DNA from: Peribacillus muralis
GTDB taxonomy: Bacteria; Bacillota; Bacilli; Bacillales; DSM-1321
DNA: 64,000 nucleotides
Assembly (NCBI RefSeq): GCF_001645685.2
Contig: NZ_CP017080.1
Location: 3,587,051 to 3,651,050 of the forward strand
Direction: 5' to 3'
The translations under genes and the position numbers were made by a program. This document shows, one piece after another, positions 16,327 to 26,249 of the stretch; position 1 is the stretch's first letter, and each line of letters opens with the position of its first letter. The notes beneath the pieces are model-generated. The model searched no databases. It was not told the DNA's origin and saw only the letters and a program-made list of their open reading frames with translations.

Positions 16327-17142
16327 CTACCTGCTTGCAATCCCATGATAAAATTTCACCAATTCCACCATTGCACTGCCCATCCGTTGATCCTCAGGAT
16401 AAATGACCCGCTCGATTCCTTCATCGATTATCACTTGCGCCGTCACCTTTCCGACGGCAAGTGCAATGACCTTTGATTTGAACTGTTCAATGATTTCATC
16501 CTCCACGCCTTGTTCACGAACAAATTTCATTAAATTGCGCGGCTGCGGGGCACTTGTGAACACAACGGAATCGATGGTGCCTCCGAGTATTTCCCCTACC
16601 AGCAGTTGCATCGTTTCTTTTTCCGGCGAAATATGCTCATAAGGAAGGATTTCTTTATGTTCCACCTTTTGTTCATCCAGCCAGTTCATCAAGATCGGAG
16701 CCGGATCTCCATGAAGCTGGAGAGCGACCTTTACATCGCCATACAGATTTCCCTCCAGATTGCGAACGAGCCCGGCCGTACTTCCATCATCATCACGGAT
16801 CAACGGCTTGAGGCCGAGCTTTTTCAGCATATTCACGGTTTTATAGCCCCTGGCTGCAATATTCATCGACTGTAAAGCTGCAATGAATTGGTCCCCGGCT
16901 TCCAGCTTCATTGCCGTTTTATATAACAGCTCTGTCCCCACTCCCGTCGTAAGGATGATCCAATCGAACGCTCCTGCCAGCAAACTCTTTATATCTTCTT
17001 CCAAGTGGGAATCATCAAGGAATACCGTCCCCTGTGCTGGACGAACTAGCGGGATTCCCCCAAGATTATGAACGATCTTACTGAGTTCTTCCGTTTTTCG
17101 CGATCCCAATAAAGCAATGGTCCTGCCATCAAGCTTACTCAT
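16327..17142 (-). CDS. hemD: Uroporphyrinogen-III synthase (HemD)
   Basis: A 271-residue two-lobe HemD-type protein. Landmarks are IALLGSRKTEELSK near the N-terminus, DWIILTTGVGTELL (about 60-73), and VVFTSAPQPRNLMKF (about 198-212), which correspond to the TSxxAV-type segments of the family, and ALAVGKVTAQVIIDEG (about 232-247). HemD closes and flips hydroxymethylbilane into uroporphyrinogen III. It is transcribed just ahead of a SUMT-HemD fusion, away from a hemAXCDBL cluster, so it probably serves siroheme synthesis; the main heme hemD would be elsewhere. The ATG at 17142 follows GGGGGAAC. Confidence 0.8.
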   Translation of the reverse strand: MSKLDGRTIALLGSRKTEELSKIVHNLGGIPLVRPAQGTVFLDDSHLEEDIKSLLAGAFDWIILTTGVGTELLYKTAMKLEAGDQFIAALQSMNIAARGYKTVNMLKKLGLKPLIRDDDGSTAGLVRNLEGNLYGDVKVALQLHGDPAPILMNWLDEQKVEHKEILPYEHISPEKETMQLLVGEILGGTIDSVVFTSAPQPRNLMKFVREQGVEDEIIEQFKSKVIALAVGKVTAQVIIDEGIERVIYPEDQRMGSAMVELVKFYHGIASR

Positions 17143-17271
17143 GTTTGTTCCCCCTATATGTACATCGATTTTAGAAAGTGTTGGTCCACCTCACACATTA
17201 TACAAATTTTCAGTCTTTTAAACCATGAAAAACAAATGACACTTTAAAATCCCATAAGCTTTTGATCCCGT

Positions 17272-17811
17272 TCACTTCCCCATTTCCGAATGAATCCGCA
17301 TTAAGTCGGACAAGTCTTGATCATCGCATGACATGCCATGTATCGCACCAAATTTTATGAATGCATCACCATCAAGTTCCCCCATTTCGTCCACCATTGA
17401 CATGACGAATATATCAGCTTCCAGGTTTTTAATGAAACCTTGAACCTCCCCAGGAACATTGAAAAGATCAACTGAAACGATGAAGTTATATTTATGGGCA
17501 AAATCGAGAAAACTCAAAAGCAAATCATCATTTTCATCATCGAAATCCAAATGACTTTGTTTTTTTGCCTGATATAATTGCCTGATTTTCTTAATATATT
17601 TCGTCTGAACATTCATTTGATGAATGTTATCAAGAAAAAGCAAACGATAACCATCATACATGCCATTTGCAGCAATATTAGCGGCCACTAAAAAGGAATC
17701 CGACACGTTTAAGATTTTGACCACATCGAATTTTCTTAAGTCAGTAGGGTCCGAGTATAATTCCACAAGCTCTTTTCTTTCCATCATATAAAGCAATTGT
17801 TTTTTCATCAT
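17272..17811 (-). CDS. Conserved hypothetical protein, function unknown
   Basis: About 179 residues, soluble, with mixed alpha/beta character and an acidic stretch (LDFDDENDDLLLSF, about residues 86-99). I do not recognise the family. The N-terminus KKQLLYMMERKELVELYS is reminiscent of small beta/alpha regulators but no DNA-binding motif is visible. AGGAAGGA lies seven bases before the tandem ATGs at 17811/17808, so the further upstream ATG at 17832 is not the start. It lies 36 bases downstream of the small membrane protein gene and may be co-transcribed with it. Confidence 0.65.
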   Translation of the reverse strand: MMKKQLLYMMERKELVELYSDPTDLRKFDVVKILNVSDSFLVAANIAANGMYDGYRLLFLDNIHQMNVQTKYIKKIRQLYQAKKQSHLDFDDENDDLLLSFLDFAHKYNFIVSVDLFNVPGEVQGFIKNLEADIFVMSMVDEMGELDGDAFIKFGAIHGMSCDDQDLSDLMRIHSEMGK

Positions 17812-17867
17812 GAATTTCCTTCCTGCTTTCATTTACCGTTTTGTTAAAGTAAACACTTCCATGGAAA

Positions 17868-18152
17868 TCATCCGCTGTGAATGGCCCTTTGGGCAGCCTG
17901 CTCATCTTCTTTTTTCACAAAAACATCGTATTGAGTCGTTTTGTTGCGATTTTGAAAGTCTGTGGAACCTAAATTCATAGGCGTTTTCGTTTTGAAGCGC
18001 ACCCCTTCACTTTCCAATTTTGCGATCACCTTAAAATAATTATCATGGCCGAATGCTGTATAAATACAAGTCCAATATTTATAGGTCATTAGTTTGGCAG
18101 TCACGAAACATGCTATGATCAAAATCAGCATGCCAATGATGATGGACATCAC
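17868..18152 (-). CDS. Small membrane protein with DUF2007-like tail
   Basis: About 94 residues. One N-terminal membrane helix (MSIIIGMLILIIACFVTAKL) is followed by a soluble tail, DNYFKVIAKLESEGVRFK ... QYDVFVKKEDEQAAQRAI, which has the beta-alpha-beta pattern of DUF2007 (signal-transducing/ferredoxin-like) domains. The GAGGAG site touches the ATG at 18161, so the GTG at 18152 or the ATG at 18149 is likelier. Function unknown. Confidence 0.62.
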   Translation of the reverse strand: MMSIIIGMLILIIACFVTAKLMTYKYWTCIYTAFGHDNYFKVIAKLESEGVRFKTKTPMNLGSTDFQNRNKTTQYDVFVKKEDEQAAQRAIHSG

Positions 18153-18323
18153 GCTTCTCATCTCCTCTTCATTTTCAATTTTTCGGAATATCCCTTCTTT
18201 ACATTATATTCTTTGCTTCATGCATCATCTCCTTTTTAAACTACCTTCTCTTTAGTAGGAACCGATCCGACAACTGGTGCTATCATCGTAAAAAAAAAAA
18301 CATCATTACTATGTAATTGTTTG

Positions 18324-18353
18324 TTGCAATGCCAACGCGCTATGTAGTACAAT
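18324..18353 (+). promoter_or_regulatory. ldh promoter
   Basis: TTGCAA (18324-18329), an 18-base spacer and TACAAT (18348-18353). The first Rex box begins five bases after the -10, over the expected start site. The stretch 18153-18521 otherwise holds only the two Rex boxes and a long 5' leader. Confidence 0.65.
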
Positions 18354-18357
18354 AACA

Positions 18358-18375
18358 TTGTGAAATACTTCACAA
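18358..18375 (+). promoter_or_regulatory. Rex operator 1
   Basis: TTGTGAAATACTTCACAA fits the Rex consensus TTGTGAAnnnnTTCACAA exactly and is a near-perfect palindrome. Rex represses fermentative genes when NADH is low. Confidence 0.93.
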
Positions 18376-18424
18376 ACTAATTGTTTCATCGTTATTGCAA
18401 GCCTGCAAATTTTTTTATATCTTT

Positions 18425-18442
18425 TTGTGAAATGTTTCACAT
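18425..18442 (+). promoter_or_regulatory. Rex operator 2
   Basis: TTGTGAAATGTTTCACAT differs from the consensus only at its last base. It lies 67 bases (between six and seven helical turns) downstream of the first Rex box, in the untranslated leader. Confidence 0.85.
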
Positions 18443-18470
18443 ACTTTAAGGATGAAGATACCCCTTTTGA

Positions 18471-19454
<984 letters not shown>

Positions 19455-19496
19455 TTCATACACTAACCAGAATTTCTTACGCAGGGAGCTGTCATT

Positions 19497-21071
19497 ATGT
19501 TAGTCCAAACATTCGATCCATTCAATAATCTTGCACTTTCAGCATTGGTTGCAGCCATTCCGATCCTATTATTTCTATTATGCTTGACGATATTCAAGAT
19601 GAAGGGGATCCATGCAGCCCTCCTAAACTTAGTTGTAACCTTTCTTATCGTCCTTTTTCTCTTTAAGCTACCCCTGGGGGAAGCGATCGGAAGTGTAGCT
19701 CAAGGTACATTCCAAGGGATATGGCCGATTGGTTATATCATCGTGATGGCCGTCTGGTTATATAAAATTTCCGTTGAATCGGGGAAATTCGAGGTTTTAC
19801 GCGGTAGCATAGCAGGGATTTCCCAAGACCAGCGACTTCAGCTCTTACTTATTGGTTTTTGTTTTAACGCCTTTCTTGAAGGGGCAGCAGGATTTGGTGT
19901 GCCGATCGCAATCTGCGCCGTCCTGCTGGTTTCATTGGGGTTCAAGCCTTTACAGGCGGCGATGCTCTGTCTAATAGCAAACGGGGCTTCAGGGGCATTT
20001 GGGGCAATCGGCATACCGGTTGGCATCATCGGGACATTCGGCTTGGAAAATGTGACCTCCATGAAAGTGTCCATGATGACGGCCTTAACACTGCCGCTCA
20101 TTAACTTTACGATTCCGTTTTTATTAATATGGCTGATGGATGGGTTTAAGGGGATCAGGGAAGTATTGCCGGCGATATTAGTGACATCGACTACTTATAC
20201 GGTGTCCCAAGCGATGATGACCGTTTTTGTAGGTCCAGAGTTAGCTGACATTATTCCGTCTTTATTAACGATGGGGGTATTGGCACTATTTCTTAAGAAG
20301 TGGCAGCCTACCCATCCATTTTTACTCAACGGCAAAGAAGTTGAATTCGAAAAGCATTCAATGGGTGATATCATAAAGGCCTGGTCTCCCTTTTATTTAT
20401 TGACACTATTCGTTTTGATTTGGAGCTTCCCCGCTTTTAAAGGACTTTTTTCCCAAGGAGGCATCTTTGAAGCGACTGTACTGAAATTCATTTTCCCGGG
20501 ATCTTCGATTACGATCGGAATCGATATAATCGGAGCAACGGGAACGGCGATCTTATTGGCTGCGCTGACGACCATCGCCACTACAAAATCAATTCGTGTC
20601 AGTGAAAGTCTTGCTCTCCTGAAAAAAACGATTTTAGAGTTTCGTATTCCAATCATCATGATTTGTGCGATTATCGGCATAGCCAAATTGATGGCATATG
20701 GTGGATTAACAAATGTACTGGGCGAAGGGGTTGCGACAACGGGGCAAATCTTCCCGCTATTATCACCGCTATTAGGCTGGATTGGCGTGTTCATGACAGG
20801 ATCTGTAGTGAATAACAATACGTTATTTGCGCCAATACAAGCCACGGCCGGGAACATCATAGGAACAAACTCATCCTTATTGGTTTCAGCAAATACGGCC
20901 GGCGGTGTCATGGCAAAGCTCGTTTCTCCACAATCAATCGTAATAGCGACGGCTGCCGTTGGCGAAACTGGAAAAGAATCCGCTTTAACGAAAATGACAT
21001 TGAAATACAGCTTCGGTTTATTGGCATTCGTGTGCGTGTGGACATTTATTTTATCGCTATTTTTCAAGTGA
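19497..21071 (+). CDS. lctP: L-lactate permease
   Basis: A 524-residue member of the LctP/LldP family, with about twelve to fourteen membrane helices. Family segments visible are FCFNAFLEGAAGFGVPIAI (about 120-138), GASGAFGAIGIPVGII (about 164-179), and near the C-terminus FMTGSVVNNNTLFAPIQ and SANTAGGVMAKLVSPQSI. It exchanges lactate with protons, here presumably as exporter for the ldh product. It begins 42 bases after ldh behind GGGAG, and a strong terminator follows. Confidence 0.95.
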   Translation: MLVQTFDPFNNLALSALVAAIPILLFLLCLTIFKMKGIHAALLNLVVTFLIVLFLFKLPLGEAIGSVAQGTFQGIWPIGYIIVMAVWLYKISVESGKFEVLRGSIAGISQDQRLQLLLIGFCFNAFLEGAAGFGVPIAICAVLLVSLGFKPLQAAMLCLIANGASGAFGAIGIPVGIIGTFGLENVTSMKVSMMTALTLPLINFTIPFLLIWLMDGFKGIREVLPAILVTSTTYTVSQAMMTVFVGPELADIIPSLLTMGVLALFLKKWQPTHPFLLNGKEVEFEKHSMGDIIKAWSPFYLLTLFVLIWSFPAFKGLFSQGGIFEATVLKFIFPGSSITIGIDIIGATGTAILLAALTTIATTKSIRVSESLALLKKTILEFRIPIIMICAIIGIAKLMAYGGLTNVLGEGVATTGQIFPLLSPLLGWIGVFMTGSVVNNNTLFAPIQATAGNIIGTNSSLLVSANTAGGVMAKLVSPQSIVIATAAVGETGKESALTKMTLKYSFGLLAFVCVWTFILSLFFK

Positions 21072-21090
21072 TACACTTATATACGTATCG

Positions 21091-21127
21091 AAAAAAGGAA
21101 TCAAGGAAAAGACTTGATTCCTTTTTC
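21091..21127 (+). terminator. Terminator of ldh-lctP
   Basis: AAAAAGGAATCAAG and its complement CTTGATTCCTTTTT around a seven-base loop, about 20 bases after lctP. Confidence 0.92.
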
Positions 21128-21210
21128 CTGTAGATGAGGCTGCCGTAAACCAAAAAGCGCCACATCCGGTGGATATAATCTTCCTTTCGTTCATCGTTAT
21201 CGCAGCCAAG

Positions 21211-21257
21211 AAAAAAACAAACGGCCTTTCCCTGTTTGAAAAATCAAGGAAAGGCCG
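21211..21257 (-). terminator. Terminator of the DsbA-like gene
   Basis: On the minus strand CGGCCTTTCC, a 16-base loop, GGAAAGGCCG and TTTGTTTTTTT, starting 28 bases after the stop. Confidence 0.85.
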
Positions 21258-21284
21258 CCATGTCTTTGCCTTAACAGCCGGTTA

Positions 21285-21995
21285 TTATTTTTCCGGCACG
21301 CTGCAAGAACCGTCCGCACAAACATCGCCTGTTGCTGGATCATTCACCATTTGCAGCGGGTTTTCCTCGGCCCATACTTTCTTCAATGTATCGAGGAAAG
21401 CTTCAATTGGCTGAGCTCCGGAAATGCCATACTTGCGGTTGATGACAAAGAAGGGAACACCGGTTATTCCAAGCTGGCTTCCTTCCTGCTCATCGCCCCT
21501 TACTTCAGCCGAGAAAGCCGTCCCTGAGAGAAGGGCTTCAGCTTCGGACTTATCAAGTCCAGCCGCTTCAGCCAAATTAGCCAGCGTCGCATGATCGCCA
21601 ATATGCTTACCTTCCGTAAAGTATGCTTTAAACAGTCTTTCGTTCATTTCATTTTCTTTACCTTTGGATTGGGCAAGGTACATCAAGCGATGAGCATCGA
21701 ATGAATTCGTCAAGACGATTTTATCCAAGTGATAATCAAGCCCCAATTCCTTTGCCTGTTGCGTCAAGTTTTGGCTGCTTGCTTCCACATCGGCTTGAGA
21801 CATGCCATATTTCTTCATGAGCATTTCCTGTTGGGTCATCTTGATGTCCCTTTCCGCTTCAGGATTCAGTTCGAAGCTGCGGAACGCTATTTCCACCTGC
21901 TCTTTATTTTCAAATTGCTTCAAAGCCTCTTCGAATCGACGCTTTCCTATATAACAGAACGGACATTGATAATCCGACCAAATTTCCACCTTCAT
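21285..21995 (-). CDS. DsbA family oxidoreductase (FrnE-like)
   Basis: 236 residues. The thioredoxin-like CPFC motif is in SDYQCPFCYIGKRRFEEAL (about residues 6-24), followed by a helical insertion, and the cis-Pro loop is ITGVPFFVINRKYGISGAQ (about 176-194). There is no signal peptide, so it acts in the cytoplasm. The family covers FrnE/2-hydroxychromene-carboxylate isomerase-like proteins linked to oxidative stress. Two more Cys lie near the C-terminus (GDVCADGSCSVPEK). The ATG at 21995 follows GGAGGAGG. It lies 76 bases downstream of an Rrf2 regulator on the same strand. Confidence 0.9.
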   Translation of the reverse strand: MKVEIWSDYQCPFCYIGKRRFEEALKQFENKEQVEIAFRSFELNPEAERDIKMTQQEMLMKKYGMSQADVEASSQNLTQQAKELGLDYHLDKIVLTNSFDAHRLMYLAQSKGKENEMNERLFKAYFTEGKHIGDHATLANLAEAAGLDKSEAEALLSGTAFSAEVRGDEQEGSQLGITGVPFFVINRKYGISGAQPIEAFLDTLKKVWAEENPLQMVNDPATGDVCADGSCSVPEK

Positions 21996-22071
21996 GTAAA
22001 TAACCTCCTCCAATTAAATGCAATCACTTTAAGCACATTATATAACCCAAGGATATCCTCTTGCAAGGATA

Positions 22072-22533
22072 TTACCCTAGACACTCTTTTTCAAAAGAAG
22101 TGAAGTCGATTTTCTTCATGAAATCCGCCAGCGTATATCCCTTCAACAATCGCAATGTTTCCTTTTCCGTTTCATTCATGATTTCCTCCAAAGCAGTATC
22201 CAGCTGCTTCACGACTTCACCGCATTCGCTCGTTTCCATGCAAACAAGGCATTCCGGTCGTACCGCTTGATACACATCCGCCAAAGTAAGCTGTGCTGCG
22301 GGCACCTTCAAGCCATATCCCCCATCACGGCCCTCCTTTGTTTCTACGATACCCTCTGCTGCAAGCTGAGCCATGACCCTTCTTAAAAAAGTAGCATGCG
22401 AGTTCACCTTTGAGGCGATCACCGAACTTGTCAGTAGCTTTTCGCTTTGTGCAAGCCAAACCAGGGAGTGGATGGCGATGGCAAAGCGCGGCGGTCCAAT
22501 TTGATTGTTCCGATTACCTGAAGACATTGTCAT
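22072..22533 (-). CDS. Rrf2 family transcriptional regulator
   Basis: 153 residues. The N-terminal winged helix begins RFAIAIHSLVWLAQSEKLLTS and includes SHATFLRRVMAQLAAEGIVE and the wing GRDGGYGL (about 25-80), which is the Rrf2 signature. Three Cys follow in RPECLVCMETSECG (about 92-105), which could hold an Fe-S cluster or sense thiol stress; B. subtilis YwnA-type members lack a clear cluster. It is next to a DsbA-like gene, so redox control of that gene is a reasonable inference. Confidence 0.87.
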   Translation of the reverse strand: MTMSSGNRNNQIGPPRFAIAIHSLVWLAQSEKLLTSSVIASKVNSHATFLRRVMAQLAAEGIVETKEGRDGGYGLKVPAAQLTLADVYQAVRPECLVCMETSECGEVVKQLDTALEEIMNETEKETLRLLKGYTLADFMKKIDFTSFEKECLG

Positions 22534-22746
22534 CCCCCTTACAATCCTATTTATTTTAAGACCATTATACTATGTACCTTACTCCCATACAAATGGACCT
22601 CATCTACTTAACCGGCGCTTATATAGTCTGAATAATAAGGCTTGGTTGCCATGCAGCGGGGAACGACCCGCCCCATGGCAATCGAAGCCGTACGTTTGGC
22701 AATCGTAATCGGCATCATCCTGCGCTCCCAATCGACGAAGCGATCC

Positions 22747-23928
22747 TTAAAGCAGATTGATTTTATATTTTTTCAAATCAAGGAACTGAATGAATTCCTG
22801 GGCAAGGAACTGCGACGTATATACTTTTCCTTCATGAAGCCTATATAAGATAAGGCCCACCAAAAGTCCGGATACATAGTACGCATACATTTTCTTGCCT
22901 GCATGGATGTCTATTTTCTGCTTAAGATAAAAATCGCTCAACCTATTGAGGATTTCAGGGATAGGGTCGGGAATCCCATAATTCCCGCTGATGAAATGGA
23001 CGATGGAGGTATGTTCCGACAGATAAGCAAACAATCGAACGAGCATGGCCTCCGCTTGCTTTATCGTCACGTTCCCCGAGCTTTCTTCAATCGTTAAAAT
23101 CGTGATGATATCTGCACAAAATTCATGGGTGATCGCTTTAAGTAAGTCAGCTTTACTGGAATAATGGTCATAAAAGGTTGCACGGCGCACATCACTTCTG
23201 CGGGTGATATCGGATATCGTCACAGCTGAATAGTCTTTTTTTTCAATGATCAGCTGGACCATCGCTTCCTGAAGGGCTTGTCTTGTCCTGATTACACGCC
23301 GATCGATGCGGTCTTCCCTTTCATCCGGCAAAATAGGAACTCCAAACATCCAATAATACCTTTTCTGGCTGACCAAATCCCAATATCGCTGGCTGATTTT
23401 TTCTGGGGAGGGCTCCATCCCTTCTTTAAACCAGAAAAGGATGATGGCGTAAGTATAGAGGGCCCGGTAATGCACATACATGTCCTTTAAGGTATCCGAA
23501 ACGTTTTCCTTCATCGGGGTCAGCATGATTTCCCTATTGAATACTTCAAAGAAAAACGCATGAAAATTGATATAGGGCATTTTATTCCGGTCCATCATGT
23601 TTAAAAAGAATGGGATTTGCGTGGCCACATATGATAAGGAAGGAAGGACCTTCAATTTCATTTCTTCCAGGTTGATTTGATCGAAGCCATTCAGGGAATC
23701 GAAGATGGCTTTCTGTAAACCCTCCTTTTGCTCTTGGACTATTTCCTCGAAAATATCGAATTTATCTTCATAGTAGAAGTACAAGGCACCCCTGCTGACG
23801 TTTGCCAGTTCCGCTATTTCCTTGCTCGTTATATGGCGGATGTCCTTTTCTATAAGGAGCTTGAGCAAAGCCTCCTTTATTTTTGAAGGTGTTGATTCAT
23901 TGGTAAGATGATCATGATCATATGACAC
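22747..23928 (-). CDS. Transcriptional regulator with two TetR domains in tandem
   Basis: About 393 residues made of two complete TetR units. Unit 1 has SKIKEALLKLLIEKD and ITSKEIAELANVSRGALYFYY (about residues 12-55). Unit 2 begins about residue 210 with RVIRTRQALQEAMVQLI and VTISDITRRSDVRRATFYDHY. Each is followed by a helical ligand-binding-like domain. Normal TetR proteins are about 200 residues, so this is a fusion or internal duplication, though the halves are not close in sequence. The GTG at 23928, seven bases after AGGAGG, is the start; the upstream ATG overlaps that site. It is divergent from an aldehyde dehydrogenase. Confidence 0.88.
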   Translation of the reverse strand: MSYDHDHLTNESTPSKIKEALLKLLIEKDIRHITSKEIAELANVSRGALYFYYEDKFDIFEEIVQEQKEGLQKAIFDSLNGFDQINLEEMKLKVLPSLSYVATQIPFFLNMMDRNKMPYINFHAFFFEVFNREIMLTPMKENVSDTLKDMYVHYRALYTYAIILFWFKEGMEPSPEKISQRYWDLVSQKRYYWMFGVPILPDEREDRIDRRVIRTRQALQEAMVQLIIEKKDYSAVTISDITRRSDVRRATFYDHYSSKADLLKAITHEFCADIITILTIEESSGNVTIKQAEAMLVRLFAYLSEHTSIVHFISGNYGIPDPIPEILNRLSDFYLKQKIDIHAGKKMYAYYVSGLLVGLILYRLHEGKVYTSQFLAQEFIQFLDLKKYKINLL

Positions 23929-23977
23929 AAAAGGACCTCCTGGCATGTAAAAAAATTGAACAGTTTGTAGGCATTTA

Positions 23978-23989
23978 TACGGTAACGTA
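23978..23989. promoter_or_regulatory. Possible TetR operator between the divergent genes
   Basis: TACG-N4-CGTA, a short interrupted palindrome in the 162-base gap between the double TetR gene and the aldehyde dehydrogenase gene. Suggestive only. Confidence 0.3.
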
Positions 23990-24090
23990 CACTTCGCTTT
24001 TCTCTGTCTTTATTTAGGTCAGCTTAAAAACTATAATAATTTCGAGAGATGAATAAAGCAAATTTCACATTAAGGGGGATACAAACCGAC

Positions 24091-25425
24091 ATGGATATTG
24101 AAACGAAAAATGAGATAAATCGCGTATTCCAATTACAAAAGAAACACCAAAAAGTGCTGCGTTCAACAACCGCCGAACAAAGAAAAGGGAAACTGAAGCG
24201 GTTTTTGGAGGTGGTCGTCGCCCATGAGGAGGAGATCATCGAGGCGGTGCGCCAAGATGTGCGCAAGCCCCATCATGAGGTGAAGAGAGCGGAAATCCTT
24301 GGAACGATCAAATCGATCCAAGATAATATAAATAATCTTGATGAGTGGATGGCGCCTATTGAGGTGGGCTCATCCTTGAACCCTGATGCAAACGGGTATT
24401 TAATGTATGAATCGAAAGGGACTTGTTTAGTGCTTGGACCTTGGAATTACCCTTTCATGCTTACGATGGCCCCGCTTGCTGCTGCGATTGCAGCCGGTAA
24501 CTGTGCAATCATCAAGCTTTCCGATTTCACGATGAAAACGAGCAATATTGCAGCGAAAATCATCCGGGAGGCATTTGATGAAAAAGAAGTGGCCATCTTT
24601 GAGGGCGATGTGGATGTAGCGACAGAGCTTCTTGAACAGCCATTTGACCATATCTTTTTTACTGGCAGCACGAATGTCGGCAAAATCGTCATGACTGCAG
24701 CAGCGAAGCATTTATCATCCGTTACACTTGAGCTTGGCGGTAAAAGCCCGACCATTATTGATGAAGGGTATGATTTGCTCGATGCCGCAAAAAAAATTGC
24801 CGTCGGTAAATTCGTCAATGCCGGCCAAACTTGTATTGCACCTGATTATATATTCATCAAGGAAGACCAGCAAACGGAATTCACGGACCATTTGCAAGCC
24901 ATCGTACAAGCTGGATTCCTTATGGAAGATGGAACGGCCGACAGGAATAAATTCACGCAAATCGTCAACGAGCGGAATTTCAACCGGGTCAAGGCCTTAT
25001 ATGATGATGCGATCGAACAAGGTGCTGAAGTCGTCTTTGGCGGCCAGTTCGACCTAAGCGACCGCACCATTTCCCCGACAGTGTTGAAGCATGTCACTCA
25101 TGATATGAAAATCATGCAAGAGGAAATCTTTGCACCCATCCTTCCGTTGCTGACCTATGACGAGCTGGAGGGAGTCATTGATTCCATAAACGAACGCGAT
25201 AAGCCTCTGGCATTGTATGTTTTCAGCTCTAATCAGGAGGTCATTGATGAAGTCCTGAATCATACTACTTCCGGTAACGCTTCCGTCAATGACGTTGTCG
25301 TTCATTTCACGGATTATAATCTGCCATTCGGCGGTGTGAATACGAGCGGGATTGGTTCTTATCATGGCATTTATGGCTTCAAGGCCTTCTCACATGAAAA
25401 GGGAGTCTTCGTTCAAGCGAAATAA
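24091..25425 (+). CDS. Aldehyde dehydrogenase (class 3 type)
   Basis: About 444 residues. The oxyanion and cofactor segments LGPWNYPF and FTGSTNVGK are present, the general-base Glu lies in TLELGGKSP, and the nucleophile Cys in FVNAGQTCIAPDY. The length and the C-terminus (NLPFGGVNTSGIGSYHG) fit ALDH3/YwdH-like enzymes, which oxidise medium or long-chain aldehydes with NAD(P)+. The ATG at 24091 follows AAGGGGG; a further upstream ATG at 24049 has almost no spacing to its GAGAG. The divergent double-TetR regulator is the likely controller. Confidence 0.92.
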   Translation: MDIETKNEINRVFQLQKKHQKVLRSTTAEQRKGKLKRFLEVVVAHEEEIIEAVRQDVRKPHHEVKRAEILGTIKSIQDNINNLDEWMAPIEVGSSLNPDANGYLMYESKGTCLVLGPWNYPFMLTMAPLAAAIAAGNCAIIKLSDFTMKTSNIAAKIIREAFDEKEVAIFEGDVDVATELLEQPFDHIFFTGSTNVGKIVMTAAAKHLSSVTLELGGKSPTIIDEGYDLLDAAKKIAVGKFVNAGQTCIAPDYIFIKEDQQTEFTDHLQAIVQAGFLMEDGTADRNKFTQIVNERNFNRVKALYDDAIEQGAEVVFGGQFDLSDRTISPTVLKHVTHDMKIMQEEIFAPILPLLTYDELEGVIDSINERDKPLALYVFSSNQEVIDEVLNHTTSGNASVNDVVVHFTDYNLPFGGVNTSGIGSYHGIYGFKAFSHEKGVFVQAK

Positions 25426-25439
25426 TATCTGTCCACACA

Positions 25440-25483
25440 AGCGAAAAACCCGGTAAAAGCAGCTCTTTGCCGGGTTTTTCGCT
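25440..25483. terminator. Bidirectional terminator between the ALDH and ycgQ genes
   Basis: AGCGAAAAACCCGG and CCGGGTTTTTCGCT form a 14-base perfect stem; it serves both convergent genes and slightly overlaps the ycgQ stop codon. Confidence 0.9.
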
Positions 25484-26249
25484 ATTGAATGATCTGCACA
25501 TTATCGTATAAATACACTTCTTTCGGTGCCTTTATTTTCTTCGCATGCTTTAAATCGATCACTGGCACAGCTTCCCCTTTATAGCTTCCTTTTTTTAATG
25601 TACCTGTAATGGTGTACCAATCATTCGTCTTCATTCCTTTTACATGGCCGTTGACCATATAGCCATACAACGTTGCATCGACCACACAACAGGACATGGA
25701 TAGGCGGGAGATTGCCACTTGTTTGTTTGTGAAACGATCCTCGCGATATACAAAGCCCGAAAGCTCGATTTCTTTCCCTTCAATCGTATCAAGGTTATTC
25801 AATAGGTCATCCAGCACCTCAAAATAATTATCATCCGTGACCGTAACTTTTTCCTGATTCACATGCTTTCCTATATCATGCGAGCCTTGCTTTTGCGTTT
25901 GCTGCTGGGCCATCCCCCTTTTGGCGAGTACTTCACCGCTTAAAGTAAAATCCGTCAAGATGAAGCCGAGAAGGATCGGGATGAAGAACAAACTATATTT
26001 CAAGGCCAAAAATGATGCAGGGGACCTTCCATTTGAATGGCAATCACAATGATTTCTGCCCTGTTTTTGTTTTTTCAGCCGAAGAAGACTGATCACAAAA
26101 AAAGCAAAAAGCGCAGTCAATGCATATGGCACCATTTTGGGGGCGATCAATTTCGTTAAGTGACCCGACACATACAATTTAAAAATCATCAGACCCAATC
26201 CCAGCAGCAGCAATCCTTCCAGTTTTTGAATGAAAAAAGCTTTCATCAA
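25482..26249 (-). CDS. ycgQ: TIGR03943 family putative permease subunit (YcgQ)
   Basis: 255 residues. Four hydrophobic segments occupy the N-terminal half (about 10-27, 38-58, and 82-104), with a Cys/His cluster between them (NHCDCHSNG, about 66-74). The C-terminal half (about 150-255) is a soluble OB-like domain with SMSCCVVDATLYGYMV, a pattern typical of the family. It is always paired with the YcgR permease. The substrate is unknown. Its ATG overlaps the ycgR stop by four bases (ATGA), so they form one operon. The Zur box upstream of ycgR suggests a role under zinc limitation. Confidence 0.85.
   Translation of the reverse strand: MMKAFFIQKLEGLLLLGLGLMIFKLYVSGHLTKLIAPKMVPYALTALFAFFVISLLRLKKQKQGRNHCDCHSNGRSPASFLALKYSLFFIPILLGFILTDFTLSGEVLAKRGMAQQQTQKQGSHDIGKHVNQEKVTVTDDNYFEVLDDLLNNLDTIEGKEIELSGFVYREDRFTNKQVAISRLSMSCCVVDATLYGYMVNGHVKGMKTNDWYTITGTLKKGSYKGEAVPVIDLKHAKKIKAPKEVYLYDNVQIIQ

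Noticed and set aside
24427..25365. Several minus-strand frames within the aldehyde dehydrogenase gene
   Set aside because: Shadow frames antisense to a gene with intact ALDH motifs.
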